Shown: piece after piece, positions 8,757 through 17,678 of the stretch
Numbering within the stretch: position 1 is the stretch's first letter
Layout of the letters: each line of letters begins with the position of its first letter
Source: Roseovarius arcticus
GTDB lineage: Bacteria; Pseudomonadota; Alphaproteobacteria; Rhodobacterales; Rhodobacteraceae
NCBI RefSeq assembly: GCF_006125015.1
Contig: NZ_SZZN01000001.1
Location: 2,914,001 to 2,978,000, forward strand
Length of the DNA stretch: 64,000 bases
Reading direction: 5' to 3'
Translations under genes and position numbers: made by a program
The notes under the pieces: model-generated
What the model saw: the letters and a program-made list of their open reading frames with translations, nothing else
What the model was told of the DNA's origin: nothing
Databases searched by the model: none

Positions 8757-9763
8757 GCACGCTTCAGCGTCATTTGATCATCGGTCTGGCGGTGATCGCC
8801 GTCTTTGCAGCCCTGCCTCTGGTCATCAGCGAACGCTACCTTCTGGGCGAGGTGATTATTTTCTTTATCTGGGCGATGGTCGCCATGAACTGGAATGTGC
8901 TGATGGGCCATGCCGGTGTATTCTCGCTGGCGCAGATGTTGTTCGTCGCTGTGGGGGCCTACGGCATGGCGATGGGCGTCACCTTTGTGGGCCTGTCGGT
9001 CTGGGCGGCAATCCCGCTGGCAGCGCTTGCATCCGCGCTATTGGCAGTTGTGGTTGGAATGGCCTGCCTGCGGTTGACCGGCGCTTATGTCGCATTGCTG
9101 ACCTACGCCATCGCCGAGATGGTGCATGTGCTGATCATCACCGACACTGAATGCTTCACGCTAGTGCGTAACAATTGTCAGCAGCTTTTCGGCGGCTCCA
9201 CAGGCTTCTCGCGCTTTGATGATTTCGGATTCCGTTCGATGCTTAAAGGTAACTGGATCCTCGGGAACTACTACGCCGTCCTGGTGGCGTTTGCGATCAC
9301 GGTGTTAGGTGTCGTGGTAGTGATCCACGGGCGGCTTGGCCTTGCCTTTCGGGCGATCCGTGACAATGTCGGATACGCAAGCAGCCGCGGGATTGATCGC
9401 AAGAAGTATCAGATTGCAGCCTTCGTTATCACCGCGTTTCTGACCGGGCTTGCGGGCGGGGTCTATGCCGCTCATTTCCGCTTTGCCGGGCCAAGTCTGT
9501 TTGATTTTTCGACACTGATGTTCGTTCTGGCAATGGTGGTGGTTGGCGGTTTGGGTTCGACTTGGGGCCCGTTGATTGGCACAGGCTCGATGATGATCGT
9601 TGTGGAACTGTCCAAGGAAATGGGCGACGCTCGAAATCTGGTTCTGGGGCTGGCGCTGGTGATCTTTGTCATCGTCATGCCAAAGGGCTTGGCTCAAGCT
9701 GGGAAAATAGTTGCGGGCCGGCTCTTTCGTCGCTCAGCGCCCAAGATGACGACACCGCCTTGA
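8753..9763 (+). CDS. Branched-chain/amide-type ABC permease, LivM type
   Basis: 336-residue permease with about nine membrane segments. The loop FRAIRDNVGYASSRGIDRKK and the end motif VVVGGLGSTWGPLIGTGSMM are LivM hallmarks. It is the last gene of the importer operon. The next operon approaches on the opposite strand with 55 bp between the two stop codons, in which no clear terminator hairpin was found. Confidence 0.88.
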   Translation: MSTLQRHLIIGLAVIAVFAALPLVISERYLLGEVIIFFIWAMVAMNWNVLMGHAGVFSLAQMLFVAVGAYGMAMGVTFVGLSVWAAIPLAALASALLAVVVGMACLRLTGAYVALLTYAIAEMVHVLIITDTECFTLVRNNCQQLFGGSTGFSRFDDFGFRSMLKGNWILGNYYAVLVAFAITVLGVVVVIHGRLGLAFRAIRDNVGYASSRGIDRKKYQIAAFVITAFLTGLAGGVYAAHFRFAGPSLFDFSTLMFVLAMVVVGGLGSTWGPLIGTGSMMIVVELSKEMGDARNLVLGLALVIFVIVMPKGLAQAGKIVAGRLFRRSAPKMTTPP

Positions 9764-9818
9764 ACTTGGCTTAACTCCATCCTGTGTGGGCCGTGAAAGT
9801 GCAGCGAAGAGACGTTCG

Positions 9819-11297
9819 TCAACGCATCACAAACGGATTGGCCATAGGGCTCTCGGACGTGTTGATCCAAGTGGTTTTTGTGCAGGTGTAGTCGCGAATG
9901 GCATCAATACCTGCTTCGCGGCCATAGCCGGAATGATTGTACCCGCCAAACGGCGCAATCGGCGATATGGCGCGGTAAGTGTTCACCCAACAAATACCGG
10001 CTTTGAGCCGTGAAGATACCCGATGCGCGCGCGCAAGGTTTTGCGTGAATACGCCCGATCCAAGCCCGAACGGTGTGCAGTTGGCCAACGCGATGGCCTC
10101 CTCTTCGGTGTCGAAGGGGATGAGGGACATGATAGGGCCAAAGAGCTCAACCTGAAGCGTCTCAACGTCGTGGTTTTCGCATTCGACGAGCGTGGGAACC
10201 ATGAAGTTGCCCGCGCCCGACAAAGGCGCGCCGCCAAAGCGGATTTTCGCACCCTGTGCCGTCGCTTTCGCCAATGTTTCAACGATCCGAGCGATCTGGG
10301 CATCGGTGCAGAGCGGCCCCATATGGGTGCTTGTGTCCGTAGGGTCACCGACCACAATATTAGTGGCTTTTTCTGCGATCCGCGCCACAAGCGCCTCATA
10401 AATTGGCCGATGGATTAGGCCACGCGATCCCGCAACACAGCTTTGACCGGACGCACCGAAGTTACCTGCAATCAGGCCGTTCGCGGCCCCTTCCAGATCG
10501 GCGTCGTCGAACACCAAAATGGGCGACTTCCCTCCCAGCTCCAGTGTAGTGACGGCAAAGCTCTCTGCCGAATTGCGGACCACATGACGGGCGGTTTCAG
10601 GGCCACCTGTGAAGGCGATCCGATCAACATCTTTGTGACGGGTTAGCGGAATCGCGCAGTTTTCGGCGTCCCCCGTGATGACAGACACAACGCCACCCGG
10701 AAAGCCTGCCTCTTCGATCAATCTTGCAAACTCTAGCATCGGCGCAGGCGCGATTTCGGACGCCTTCAATACCACGGCACATCCCGCCGCGAGCGCAGGT
10801 CCCAGCTTGGTGGCGGTCAGGAACATCTGCGCATTCCACGGCACGATCGCCACGACCACACCGATCGGCTCACGGCGCGTAAAGACATGCATATCGGGCT
10901 TGTCGATAGGCAATACGGCACCCTCAATCTTGTCAGCAAGACCGGCATAATAGCGATAATAGTCGCCGACATACGCCGTCTGAGTGGCAGTTTCAGACAG
11001 CAGTTTGCCGCTGTCGGTGGTCTCTAACAGCCCCAGCGCAGCCGAATTTTCCTCTATAAGATCGCCCAACCGATACAGCAGTTTGCCGCGCTGTGTCTGC
11101 GTCATATCCCGCCACGCGGCATCGTTCAAAACCCGCCGCGCCGCACTAATCGCGCGCTCCACATCTTGCGGTCCGGCGCAGGCGAATGTTGCCCAATCTT
11201 TGCCGGTTGCGGGATTCCGCGTGGTCATCACCTGGCCTGCGTGGCCCTCGGACCATGCGCCATCAATGAACATCTGAAAGTGGGGAAGCTTTGTCAT
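9819..11297 (-). CDS. NAD(P)-dependent aldehyde dehydrogenase
   Basis: 492-residue member of the aldehyde dehydrogenase superfamily; oxidises an aldehyde to a carboxylate. Visible motifs: VVAIVPWNAQMFLTATKLGP (coenzyme site), IAFTGGPE, the catalytic Glu in LELGGKSPILVFDDADLE, the catalytic Cys in GQSCVAGSR and the C-terminal PFGGYNHSGYGREAG. It is the last gene of a five-gene minus-strand operon, 9 bp after the luciferase-like monooxygenase. It probably oxidises the aldehyde formed by the upstream steps. Confidence 0.9.
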   Translation of the reverse strand: MTKLPHFQMFIDGAWSEGHAGQVMTTRNPATGKDWATFACAGPQDVERAISAARRVLNDAAWRDMTQTQRGKLLYRLGDLIEENSAALGLLETTDSGKLLSETATQTAYVGDYYRYYAGLADKIEGAVLPIDKPDMHVFTRREPIGVVVAIVPWNAQMFLTATKLGPALAAGCAVVLKASEIAPAPMLEFARLIEEAGFPGGVVSVITGDAENCAIPLTRHKDVDRIAFTGGPETARHVVRNSAESFAVTTLELGGKSPILVFDDADLEGAANGLIAGNFGASGQSCVAGSRGLIHRPIYEALVARIAEKATNIVVGDPTDTSTHMGPLCTDAQIARIVETLAKATAQGAKIRFGGAPLSGAGNFMVPTLVECENHDVETLQVELFGPIMSLIPFDTEEEAIALANCTPFGLGSGVFTQNLARAHRVSSRLKAGICWVNTYRAISPIAPFGGYNHSGYGREAGIDAIRDYTCTKTTWINTSESPMANPFVMR

Positions 11298-11306
11298 TAT
11301 CGGACC

Positions 11307-12347
11307 TCAATTAAATGCAGGCATCACGTCATTGATAAACCGTGACAGGGAATCGCGCTTGCGGGCAAATTGCATGCCACTATCGATCCAGAACGAATAC
11401 TCATCATAGCCCAGATCCTCGTAGCGTTTGATCTGATCGATGACTTCTTGCGCGGTGCCGATGGTCAGGTCTCGGTGCATATTTGCGGGCGACATCAGCT
11501 CATTTGCGGCCATTTCAGCCTCCGATGGGCCCTCAATAAGGCCCTGACTTACCGGGCGCTTGTTTTGAAACCATGCGCCAAAGTAGTTGTAGAATTGCGA
11601 CAACTCTTTTGCGGCAACGGACGTGTCATTCGCATCTGACGCCACATAAGTATGGTGCAGCAACATAATCTTGGGGCGCGGCCCGGCATGGGCGGCGCAG
11701 GCATCATTGAATTTAGTCATCAAACTTTCGATCTCTGCCATGCCTTGCCAGAGCGGCGTCACCTGAATGTTGAACCCGTTTTCAACACCAAATGCATGGC
11801 TGCTGGCATCACGCGCCGCAATCCAGATCGGCGGGCCATCCTTTTGCACGGGTTTGGGGGCAGAGGTGGTTTTCGGAAACTTGTAGTACGCTCCGTCATG
11901 TGCGCAATCACCGGCCCAGAGCTTGCGAAGCAATCGCGCACTTTCGCGCATCCGCTGGCCTGCGTCCCATGCGTCCATTCCGGGCATCAGGCGCTCATAC
12001 TCATAGGAATACGCACCTCTTGCGATTCCCAGTTCGATCCGGCCATCCGTGATGAGATCGGCGGCGGCGGCCTCACCGGCCAAGGCGATCGGGTGCCAAA
12101 ACGGCGCGATGATCGTCCCAGTTCCAAGCCGCACGTTCGTGGTGTGATAACTCAGATCAACTAGGCTAAGGAACGGATTGGGTGCGATTGTGAAATCCAT
12201 TCCATGATGCTCACCCGTCCAAACCGCACGCATTCCGCCCTCGTCTGCCATCTGGGCAAGCTCGATAAGTTCTCGTCGTAAGACGCGCTGTTCCTGGTCC
12301 TGCGAGATCCGCTCCATATGGGCAAAAAGAGAAAAGTCCATGCTCAA
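11307..12347 (-). CDS. Luciferase-like (LLM) flavin-dependent monooxygenase
   Basis: 346-residue bacterial-luciferase-like TIM-barrel monooxygenase that uses reduced flavin supplied by a partner reductase. Seen: MDFSLFAHMERISQ, AVWTGEHHGMDFTIAPNPF (the WxxEHH region typical of the family) and LGTGTIIAPFWHPIALAGEA. Its start overlaps the flavin reductase stop by 4 bp, the classical two-component pairing. Family members open rings or hydroxylate next to heteroatoms (for example RutA on uracil); the substrate here is unknown. Confidence 0.88.
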   Translation of the reverse strand: MSMDFSLFAHMERISQDQEQRVLRRELIELAQMADEGGMRAVWTGEHHGMDFTIAPNPFLSLVDLSYHTTNVRLGTGTIIAPFWHPIALAGEAAAADLITDGRIELGIARGAYSYEYERLMPGMDAWDAGQRMRESARLLRKLWAGDCAHDGAYYKFPKTTSAPKPVQKDGPPIWIAARDASSHAFGVENGFNIQVTPLWQGMAEIESLMTKFNDACAAHAGPRPKIMLLHHTYVASDANDTSVAAKELSQFYNYFGAWFQNKRPVSQGLIEGPSEAEMAANELMSPANMHRDLTIGTAQEVIDQIKRYEDLGYDEYSFWIDSGMQFARKRDSLSRFINDVMPAFN

Positions 12348-13267
12348 GTCCTTCCGGACAGATTGTGGACGGCACCATGTTCGGTGTCGCCAAGGTAGAA
12401 TGCAAAATTACGCGTTGACGCCTCTAGCGCGAAGCGGGTCATCATGCGTCCGATCGCAGGGGTGGTGTAGGTCAGCGCCCCCAACTCTGAGATCGGGACG
12501 GATACCACATCGGCGTCCGCCCCATCCGACGATCCAGTCGCCAGAAAGTAGGCATGATGCTCGCGGTTCTTTGCCCTCTCGAATACCGAATAGGCCTGGC
12601 CCAATTCGGCGGTGATTCCCTTGCTTGCCAACATGGTTTGCAAATCGGCGATCAGGCGCCCGCGATCAGAATGCATACATTGCGGTGGCCGAAATCCTTC
12701 TGCAGTTCGCTCTAGCAAAACGGTGTCGCCATCCTCAACAATCGCGCCGCACACAGCCGTTCCAATTGTTTCGTCAAAGGCAGCGCGCTCTAACCCGCGG
12801 CTAAAATACTGCCCGCCAACATAGCCAAGCCCTTGGTGTCCGGCATGGTGAAATGCCGCCACTTGGCCGATCAGAACGCAATGATCACCCGCCTGAGTGA
12901 CTTGATGTGTTGTGCAGGAAAACTGGGCTGCTGCACCGTCAATTAATGGCACACCATGCAGGTCCACAGAATGCGCAACCTTTGCAAAGCGATCTCCTTT
13001 GAAGCTGGCAAACGTGTTCGATACTTCCTCTTGCCCTTCGGCCAGAATGTTGATCGCGAAATGTGTGCATTTAGCAAAGGTATCGTAGCTCGATAGAAAC
13101 TTGCCGGGGCAAACCAAAAGCATCGGAGGGTCAAGCGACACCGATGAAAATGAGTTCGCGGTAAAGCCGACTGGTATGCCGTCTTCGCGCAATGCGGTGA
13201 CGACTGTGACACCCGTTATGAAGGAGCCAAACGCATTTCGGAGCGCGTGGTGATCGACCTGCGTCAT
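12344..13267 (-). CDS. Flavin reductase with C-terminal extension
   Basis: 307 residues, nearly twice the usual length. Residues 1-160 form a FMN-binding flavin reductase domain (RNAFGSFITGVTVVTA, GFTANSFSSVSLDPPMLLVC, HCVLIGQVAAFHHAGHQGLG). The remaining about 140 residues contain a second unassigned domain (IGTAVCGAIVEDGDTVLLER). It should supply reduced flavin to the luciferase-like enzyme encoded directly downstream. It overlaps both neighbours by 4 bp. The extension may sense a ligand or a nucleotide; this is speculative. Confidence 0.82.
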   Translation of the reverse strand: MTQVDHHALRNAFGSFITGVTVVTALREDGIPVGFTANSFSSVSLDPPMLLVCPGKFLSSYDTFAKCTHFAINILAEGQEEVSNTFASFKGDRFAKVAHSVDLHGVPLIDGAAAQFSCTTHQVTQAGDHCVLIGQVAAFHHAGHQGLGYVGGQYFSRGLERAAFDETIGTAVCGAIVEDGDTVLLERTAEGFRPPQCMHSDRGRLIADLQTMLASKGITAELGQAYSVFERAKNREHHAYFLATGSSDGADADVVSVPISELGALTYTTPAIGRMMTRFALEASTRNFAFYLGDTEHGAVHNLSGRT

Positions 13268-14043
13268 GTTGTTCGCTCTTTCAGAAAATCTGCCAGGATC
13301 ACATTCACCTCTGACGCATGTGTCATTGGCAACATATGCGCTGCACCGTCCACCACTTCGGCCCGGCCGTCTTTGACCATAACCGCCATTTGCTGCGACA
13401 TCTCTGGCGTCGAATTTGGCTCACGCCCCCCGGTGAGAAACAGCACAGGGCAGTGCATGTCGCGCAGCTCCTGATTGCTGGGGCCATCCTCGCGCGCAAA
13501 AGCGCGGTAAGCATCGCGGTATCCTGCCGGATCCACGCCGCTTAGCCAGCCATGGCAGGCGTCCCGCTGAGGCGACGGCGCATCGCCGAACCACCGCGCC
13601 AACGTCGCGCCGGGGTCGGCCACCGCAGCCCCACCCAAGCTGTCTGCCCGCGCCAATACTGCGGATTTTGCCGCAGGATCGCGTCGATATATCGCATTCA
13701 GCGCGGCAACACCGATTACGCGATCTGGATATCTCGTCGCCATATCCATGGCGATCATCGCGCCGAACGAGTGCCCGACAACAACGGCTGGCGCATCCAG
13801 CACCGCAGCGATTGCGTCGGTGAAATCAGCCATCTGCGCCCTCGATTTCAGGGCTGCGCTTTCCCCATGCCCCGGAATGTCCACCGCGACAACACGATGT
13901 GCTTTCGACAGTTCATCAATCTGCGCCGCCCACGCCTCCGCGCGTAGGCCGACGCCGTGAATCATTAGAACCAGTGAGCCTTCGCCGACTGAAATTGCAG
14001 CTATCGAGCCAGTCTTAGACCGCTGCCGGGTTGTCCAGGTCAT
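13264..14043 (-). CDS. Alpha/beta hydrolase
   Basis: 259-residue alpha/beta-hydrolase-fold enzyme. Seen: oxyanion-hole motif MIHGVG, nucleophile elbow GHSFGA (Ser), and a late catalytic His in GAAHMLPMTH. It overlaps the DUF1185 gene upstream by 29 bp and the flavin reductase downstream by 4 bp. In the operon it may hydrolyse an ester, lactone or carbamate product made by the oxygenase, as RutD does in pyrimidine degradation; that comparison is inference. Confidence 0.85.
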   Translation of the reverse strand: MTWTTRQRSKTGSIAAISVGEGSLVLMIHGVGLRAEAWAAQIDELSKAHRVVAVDIPGHGESAALKSRAQMADFTDAIAAVLDAPAVVVGHSFGAMIAMDMATRYPDRVIGVAALNAIYRRDPAAKSAVLARADSLGGAAVADPGATLARWFGDAPSPQRDACHGWLSGVDPAGYRDAYRAFAREDGPSNQELRDMHCPVLFLTGGREPNSTPEMSQQMAVMVKDGRAEVVDGAAHMLPMTHASEVNVILADFLKERTT

Positions 14044-14614
14044 GCCCTAAATCCTTCAGGTCTTGATATCTATCGCCGATGCGGTGATGGGGACGTCCGC
14101 TCATCGCAGCGCCCAAAACCACGATAACTTCGTCGTCACGCGGCGCATCGGGAATCGCAAATTGGATCGTCAGATAGTGCGAGCGGCGGCCCGCATCGTT
14201 CTTGTCCATCAGCGGCACCATGATCGGCGCATTGGCGCCGCCGCGTGTATTGGTGAAGGCCAGATAGGACTTGGCCGCCACCGCCTCGCGATAATGGTTG
14301 CCGAAGCGCAGCGTGTGGATCAAGCCAGAGGCATGCTCAATCTCTCCGTTCAGGCCGACAACAGCGGCTTTTCCGTAGGCCTCAATCGCATCACCAGACC
14401 CCGCCAACGCGATCATTCGCGCTGTCATCATCTCGCCCAGCACAGGACCATATGCGTGAATTTCCGGCTTCAAATCCTCGACAAAGCGGCCGGCCCATGG
14501 ATTGCGCAAGACAACTGCGACCGCAAACATGCGCCAAGGACGCTCGGCAGCGCGATACCCCTCGACCAAAACTTCTTCATCATATGTTACGATTTTTCTT
14601 ATTTCCGGGTTCAT
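14015..14614 (-). CDS. DUF1185 ('amino acid synthesis family') protein
   Basis: 199-residue protein resembling the DUF1185 family, which has no secure biochemical role. Seen: an N-terminal beta-rich part (RKIVTYDEEVLVEG), LVPIMV-like core (GGANAPIMVPLMDKND) and DEVIVVLGAAMSGRPHHRIGDR near the C-terminus. It is the first gene of the catabolic operon, and its long overlap with the hydrolase indicates co-translation. The divergent LysR-type gene starts about 100 bp away. Likely a catabolic enzyme rather than biosynthetic, judging from its neighbours. Confidence 0.75.
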   Translation of the reverse strand: MNPEIRKIVTYDEEVLVEGYRAAERPWRMFAVAVVLRNPWAGRFVEDLKPEIHAYGPVLGEMMTARMIALAGSGDAIEAYGKAAVVGLNGEIEHASGLIHTLRFGNHYREAVAAKSYLAFTNTRGGANAPIMVPLMDKNDAGRRSHYLTIQFAIPDAPRDDEVIVVLGAAMSGRPHHRIGDRYQDLKDLGHDLDNPAAV

Positions 14615-14693
14615 TCTGGCCTACCTGACTGAGTTTCCCGGACTATCGGCAGGGACGCCTCCGTTGACAAACGAATGATTTGGGGGCTCATGG

Positions 14694-14708
14694 ATTAGCA
14701 AAACTAAT
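14694..14708. promoter_or_regulatory. LysR-type palindromic site between the DUF1185 operon and LysR gene
   Basis: ATTAG and CTAAT arms separated by 5 bp form a 15-bp inverted repeat with T-N11-A geometry, the usual LysR recognition pattern. It overlaps one possible LysR start (14707) and lies just before another (14722). Confidence 0.45.
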
Positions 14709-14721
14709 GGATAACTTGACC

Positions 14722-15570
14722 ATGGCAAAAGCTCTTCCACCGCTAGCGTGGTTTCGCGCGTTTGAGGCCGCAGCCCGCAGGCTAAGCTTTACAGCCGCAG
14801 CTACCGAAATCGGGATGACGCAATCGGCGGTCAGCCAACACATCAAATCGCTGGAAATGTCGCTTGGCGTTCCTCTTTTTGTCAGGCGCGCGCGGAGCCT
14901 GTCCCTAACGGACGACGGGCGAAAACTTTTGCCGCAAGTGGCCGCAGCGCTCGAGACATTGACTGCCGCTGCCCGCTCTTTTGACACGGGTCCTTCCGAA
15001 AATCTGCTGACGGTCGCCACATCGGTCAGCGTTGCGCAGTGGCTCATCGCGCCAAGGCTTGCAGAATTTTCCGCACAAAACCCCAACGTCCGTTTGCGAT
15101 TTCTAAGCACGATCTGGCCGGACGATTTTCAGGCCATTCATGCCGATGTCGAAATTCCCTTTGGCTCGCACAACCAATTTGGCCGGAATGCGGTTCTGCT
15201 AGAGCCAAATGGACTGGTCGCGTTGAAATCTCCCAAGCTAATAGGTGACATTGAGACCCTCCCACTAATTGAATCTGTAGGCACGTCAGGCGGGTGGAAA
15301 ACTTGGAAGGGCTCGATCGGTGGACTTCGCACACCTCAGTTCTTCGTGGACTCGTTCGGGGCTGCCTTGAATTTGGCCGTGCATGGCAGCGGAGTCGCTC
15401 TGGTCAGCGAAATTTTAGCACATCACGCCCTAAAATCGGGCCAGCTAGTTCTGGCTGATGGTGCGGCGACTAAGTGCAATGAAGGCTATTATATACGGGT
15501 CAACGAAAAGCTACCGACATCTACTCTGTTCAAAGATTGGTTACTCCAGCAATCGCAGAGATCGGTTTGA
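14722..15570 (+). CDS. LysR-family regulator, GcvA-like
   Basis: 282-residue regulator with an N-terminal winged helix (LAWFRAFEAAARRLSFTAAA, MTQSAVSQHIKSLEMSLGVP), arranged as in the GcvA/AmpR subgroup, and a LysR substrate domain. The start is uncertain: ATG 14722 gives the normal spacing to the HTH and leaves the palindrome at 14694-14708 as leader, while ATG 14707 would add five residues. Divergent to the DUF1185-hydrolase-monooxygenase operon, so it is the probable activator of that operon. Confidence 0.88.
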   Translation: MAKALPPLAWFRAFEAAARRLSFTAAATEIGMTQSAVSQHIKSLEMSLGVPLFVRRARSLSLTDDGRKLLPQVAAALETLTAAARSFDTGPSENLLTVATSVSVAQWLIAPRLAEFSAQNPNVRLRFLSTIWPDDFQAIHADVEIPFGSHNQFGRNAVLLEPNGLVALKSPKLIGDIETLPLIESVGTSGGWKTWKGSIGGLRTPQFFVDSFGAALNLAVHGSGVALVSEILAHHALKSGQLVLADGAATKCNEGYYIRVNEKLPTSTLFKDWLLQQSQRSV

Positions 15571-15662
15571 CACGGAGTGTGCCCATTGGTTCGTCCAGTT
15601 TGACGGCAGCCAGGGGTGGATATCACTTCCTGATCCAAACCCTTCCCTCATACCCCTCTCGT

Positions 15663-15800
15663 TCAGCCATTCACATCCACCACAACCCTGCCTTTTACCT
15701 GGCCTTTTAGGATGTCGCGGCCCAGCGCAGGCAGATCGCTCAACGTAGCGGATTTCACCGTCGCCTCCAGCTTCTCCATCGGCAGATCGCTGTCGATCCG
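15663..15800 (-). pseudogene. C-terminal remnant of an AcuI-like MDR oxidoreductase
   Basis: About 45 codons ending DILKGQVKGRVVVDVNG match the C-terminus of zinc-free MDR oxidoreductases of the acrylyl-CoA reductase (AcuI/YhdH) type, including DLPMEKLEATV. No start, nucleotide-binding motif or catalytic domain precedes it, so only the 3' end of the gene survives. The rest of the 15,571-15,989 gap holds no recognisable coding sequence. AcuI acts after DMSP or acrylate breakdown in roseobacters; the remnant itself cannot be functional. Confidence 0.55.
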
Positions 15801-15989
15801 CCTGCACGCCCCAAACACGCGGACCACCACGAGCGCTGCACCCATACCGACGGGGAAACTATACGAGCCTGCTGAAACTTCGTCGAGGCAAGGGGTGGCC
15901 TGTCGTCCACCGTATGATCGGGCTTCCGACGATCCCGCGGCAAGACGACACGCTCCTTACGGAGTGATGCCCCGACTTGGCTTACCTTC

Positions 15990-16415
15990 TCAGCCGCCGT
16001 CAGCCACGAATCCCGCCTTTTCGATCGCGGCTATCGCGCAGGCCTCATCGTTGGTGGAACTGTCACCTGTGATGCCAATCGCGCCCAAAATATCGCCATC
16101 CTGCTTTATCAACACACCACCCGCGACCGGCACCAGCGATCCCTGCGCAAGCGCATTCATCGCTTGGATGAAAAATGGCTCGGTCTTGGCCCGTTCATAC
16201 AGCGCCCGCGATCCCAGCCCCATGGCGACCGCGCCGCGCGCTTTGCCTTGGGCAATTTCAGGTCTGAGGTTGCTGGCGCCGTCCTCGCGCGCGAGGGCCA
16301 TCAGATACCCGCCGCTGTCCAGAACCGCGACCGTCAAGGGCTTCAGCCCATTTTCGGTGCGCCATTGCAGACAGTCTTTGATGATGGCTTGCGCCTGATC
16401 GAGGCCGAGGGTCAT
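15990..16415 (-). CDS. GlcG/HbpS family heme-binding-like protein
   Basis: 141-residue single-domain protein. The family signature is clear: VAVLDSGGYLMALAREDGA, GKARGAVAMGLGSRAL, and GGVLIKQDGDILGAIGITG. Members include GlcG of glycolate loci and the extracellular heme-binding HbpS; many sit in catabolic operons without known function. It is last of the minus-strand cluster with the CoA-transferase, hydratase and TRAP importer, 48 bp after the CoA-transferase stop. No signal peptide is seen, so a cytosolic role is likely. Confidence 0.85.
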   Translation of the reverse strand: MTLGLDQAQAIIKDCLQWRTENGLKPLTVAVLDSGGYLMALAREDGASNLRPEIAQGKARGAVAMGLGSRALYERAKTEPFFIQAMNALAQGSLVPVAGGVLIKQDGDILGAIGITGDSSTNDEACAIAAIEKAGFVADGG

Positions 16416-16463
16416 ATGTCATTTCCTTGTTTCATTTACCTGCGCGGTTAAAAGCGAAACGCT

Positions 16464-17678
16464 TTACAGAGGGTCGGCCGCGACCACAGCCCGCGACCGT
16501 ATCAGGGCCTCTATCCGCGCGTCATCGCAGCCCAGATCGGCCAGAACCTCGCGGGTGTGCTGTCCCAACAGCGGCGCGGCACGGTCGATACTTGCGGGGG
16601 TCCGGCTGAACTTGACCGGGTGGCCGATTGTCTCGACCCTGCCTGCCCTAGGGTGATCGACCGCGACGATCATGTCGCGGGCGCGGGTCTGCGGATCGTC
16701 GTGCATCTGCATGATGTCATTGACCGGCCCGGCGGGCAACTCGGCCTCCTCCATCCGCTGCAGCCACGTCGCGGTGGTCTGCTGCGCAAGGTATCCGTTC
16801 AAGATCTCGACCAGTGCGGGCAGGTTGCGGATGCGCACCGCGTTCGCTGAGAACCTGGGATCATCGTTCAGCTCGGGCGCGCCGATCACCCCTAGAAAAC
16901 GCAGCCAGTTGCTTTGGTTTGCGGCACCGACGTTGATCCAACCATCGCTGGTCTGGAACGACTGATAGGGCGCGTTCAAAGGATGAGCCGAGCCAAGTGG
17001 CGCGGGTTTTTCCCCGGTGGCAAAGGCAATGGCGGATTGCCAGTATGTCTGCACGATGGCCGCCTCGAACAGCGAGGTGTCGACCTTCTGACCGCGCCCT
17101 GTCTGCAAGACATTGGAATAGGCCGCACACACGCCCATCGCCGCCAGAATACCCGCGTTAATATCGGAAATCGGCGCGGCAACCTTGACAGGCGGGCGAT
17201 CCGGGCCTTCGCCGGTGATCGACATCAGGCCCGACATGCCCTGCGCGATCAAATCGAACCCGCCCCTGTCGGCATAGGGGCCGGTGCGCCCGAACCCAGA
17301 TATTTCGCAATAGATCAGACGCGGGTTGGCCTTGGCCAGATCCTCGTAGGACAGGCCCAGCTTTTCCATCGTGCCCTTGCGATAATTCTCGATTACGACA
17401 TCGGCGTCGGCCAGAAGGCGGTGCAGGATTTCCAGCGCGTCGGGATCCTTCAGGTTCAGTGCGATGCCGCGCTTGTTGCGGTTCATCATCATATAGGCGG
17501 CTGCCTCGCCCTGGATCTCGGGGGGGACAAAGCGCCGGGTGTCGTCGCCATTGGGCTTTTCCACCTTGATAACGTCGGCCCCCATATCGGCCAGCATCAG
17601 TCCGCAAACCGGCCCAGCCATGATATGGGCCAGTTCAATCACGCGCAGCCCTGTCAGCGGCCCTGTTGGTGTGCTCAT
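16464..17678 (-). CDS. CaiB/BaiF (class III) CoA-transferase
   Basis: 404-residue formyl-CoA-transferase-like enzyme that moves CoA between carboxylic acids. Seen: LTGLRVIELAHIMAGPVCGL, LADMGADVIKVEKPNGDDTR, NRNKRGIALNLKDPDA and DVVIENYRKGTMEKLGL, with the expected catalytic Asp region (GLMLADMGAD and VDTSLFEAAI). The start at 17678 is chosen because it overlaps the hydratase stop by 4 bp; the longer frame only reads into that gene. It probably activates the imported carboxylate for the hydratase encoded upstream. Confidence 0.9.
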   Translation of the reverse strand: MSTPTGPLTGLRVIELAHIMAGPVCGLMLADMGADVIKVEKPNGDDTRRFVPPEIQGEAAAYMMMNRNKRGIALNLKDPDALEILHRLLADADVVIENYRKGTMEKLGLSYEDLAKANPRLIYCEISGFGRTGPYADRGGFDLIAQGMSGLMSITGEGPDRPPVKVAAPISDINAGILAAMGVCAAYSNVLQTGRGQKVDTSLFEAAIVQTYWQSAIAFATGEKPAPLGSAHPLNAPYQSFQTSDGWINVGAANQSNWLRFLGVIGAPELNDDPRFSANAVRIRNLPALVEILNGYLAQQTTATWLQRMEEAELPAGPVNDIMQMHDDPQTRARDMIVAVDHPRAGRVETIGHPVKFSRTPASIDRAAPLLGQHTREVLADLGCDDARIEALIRSRAVVAADPL

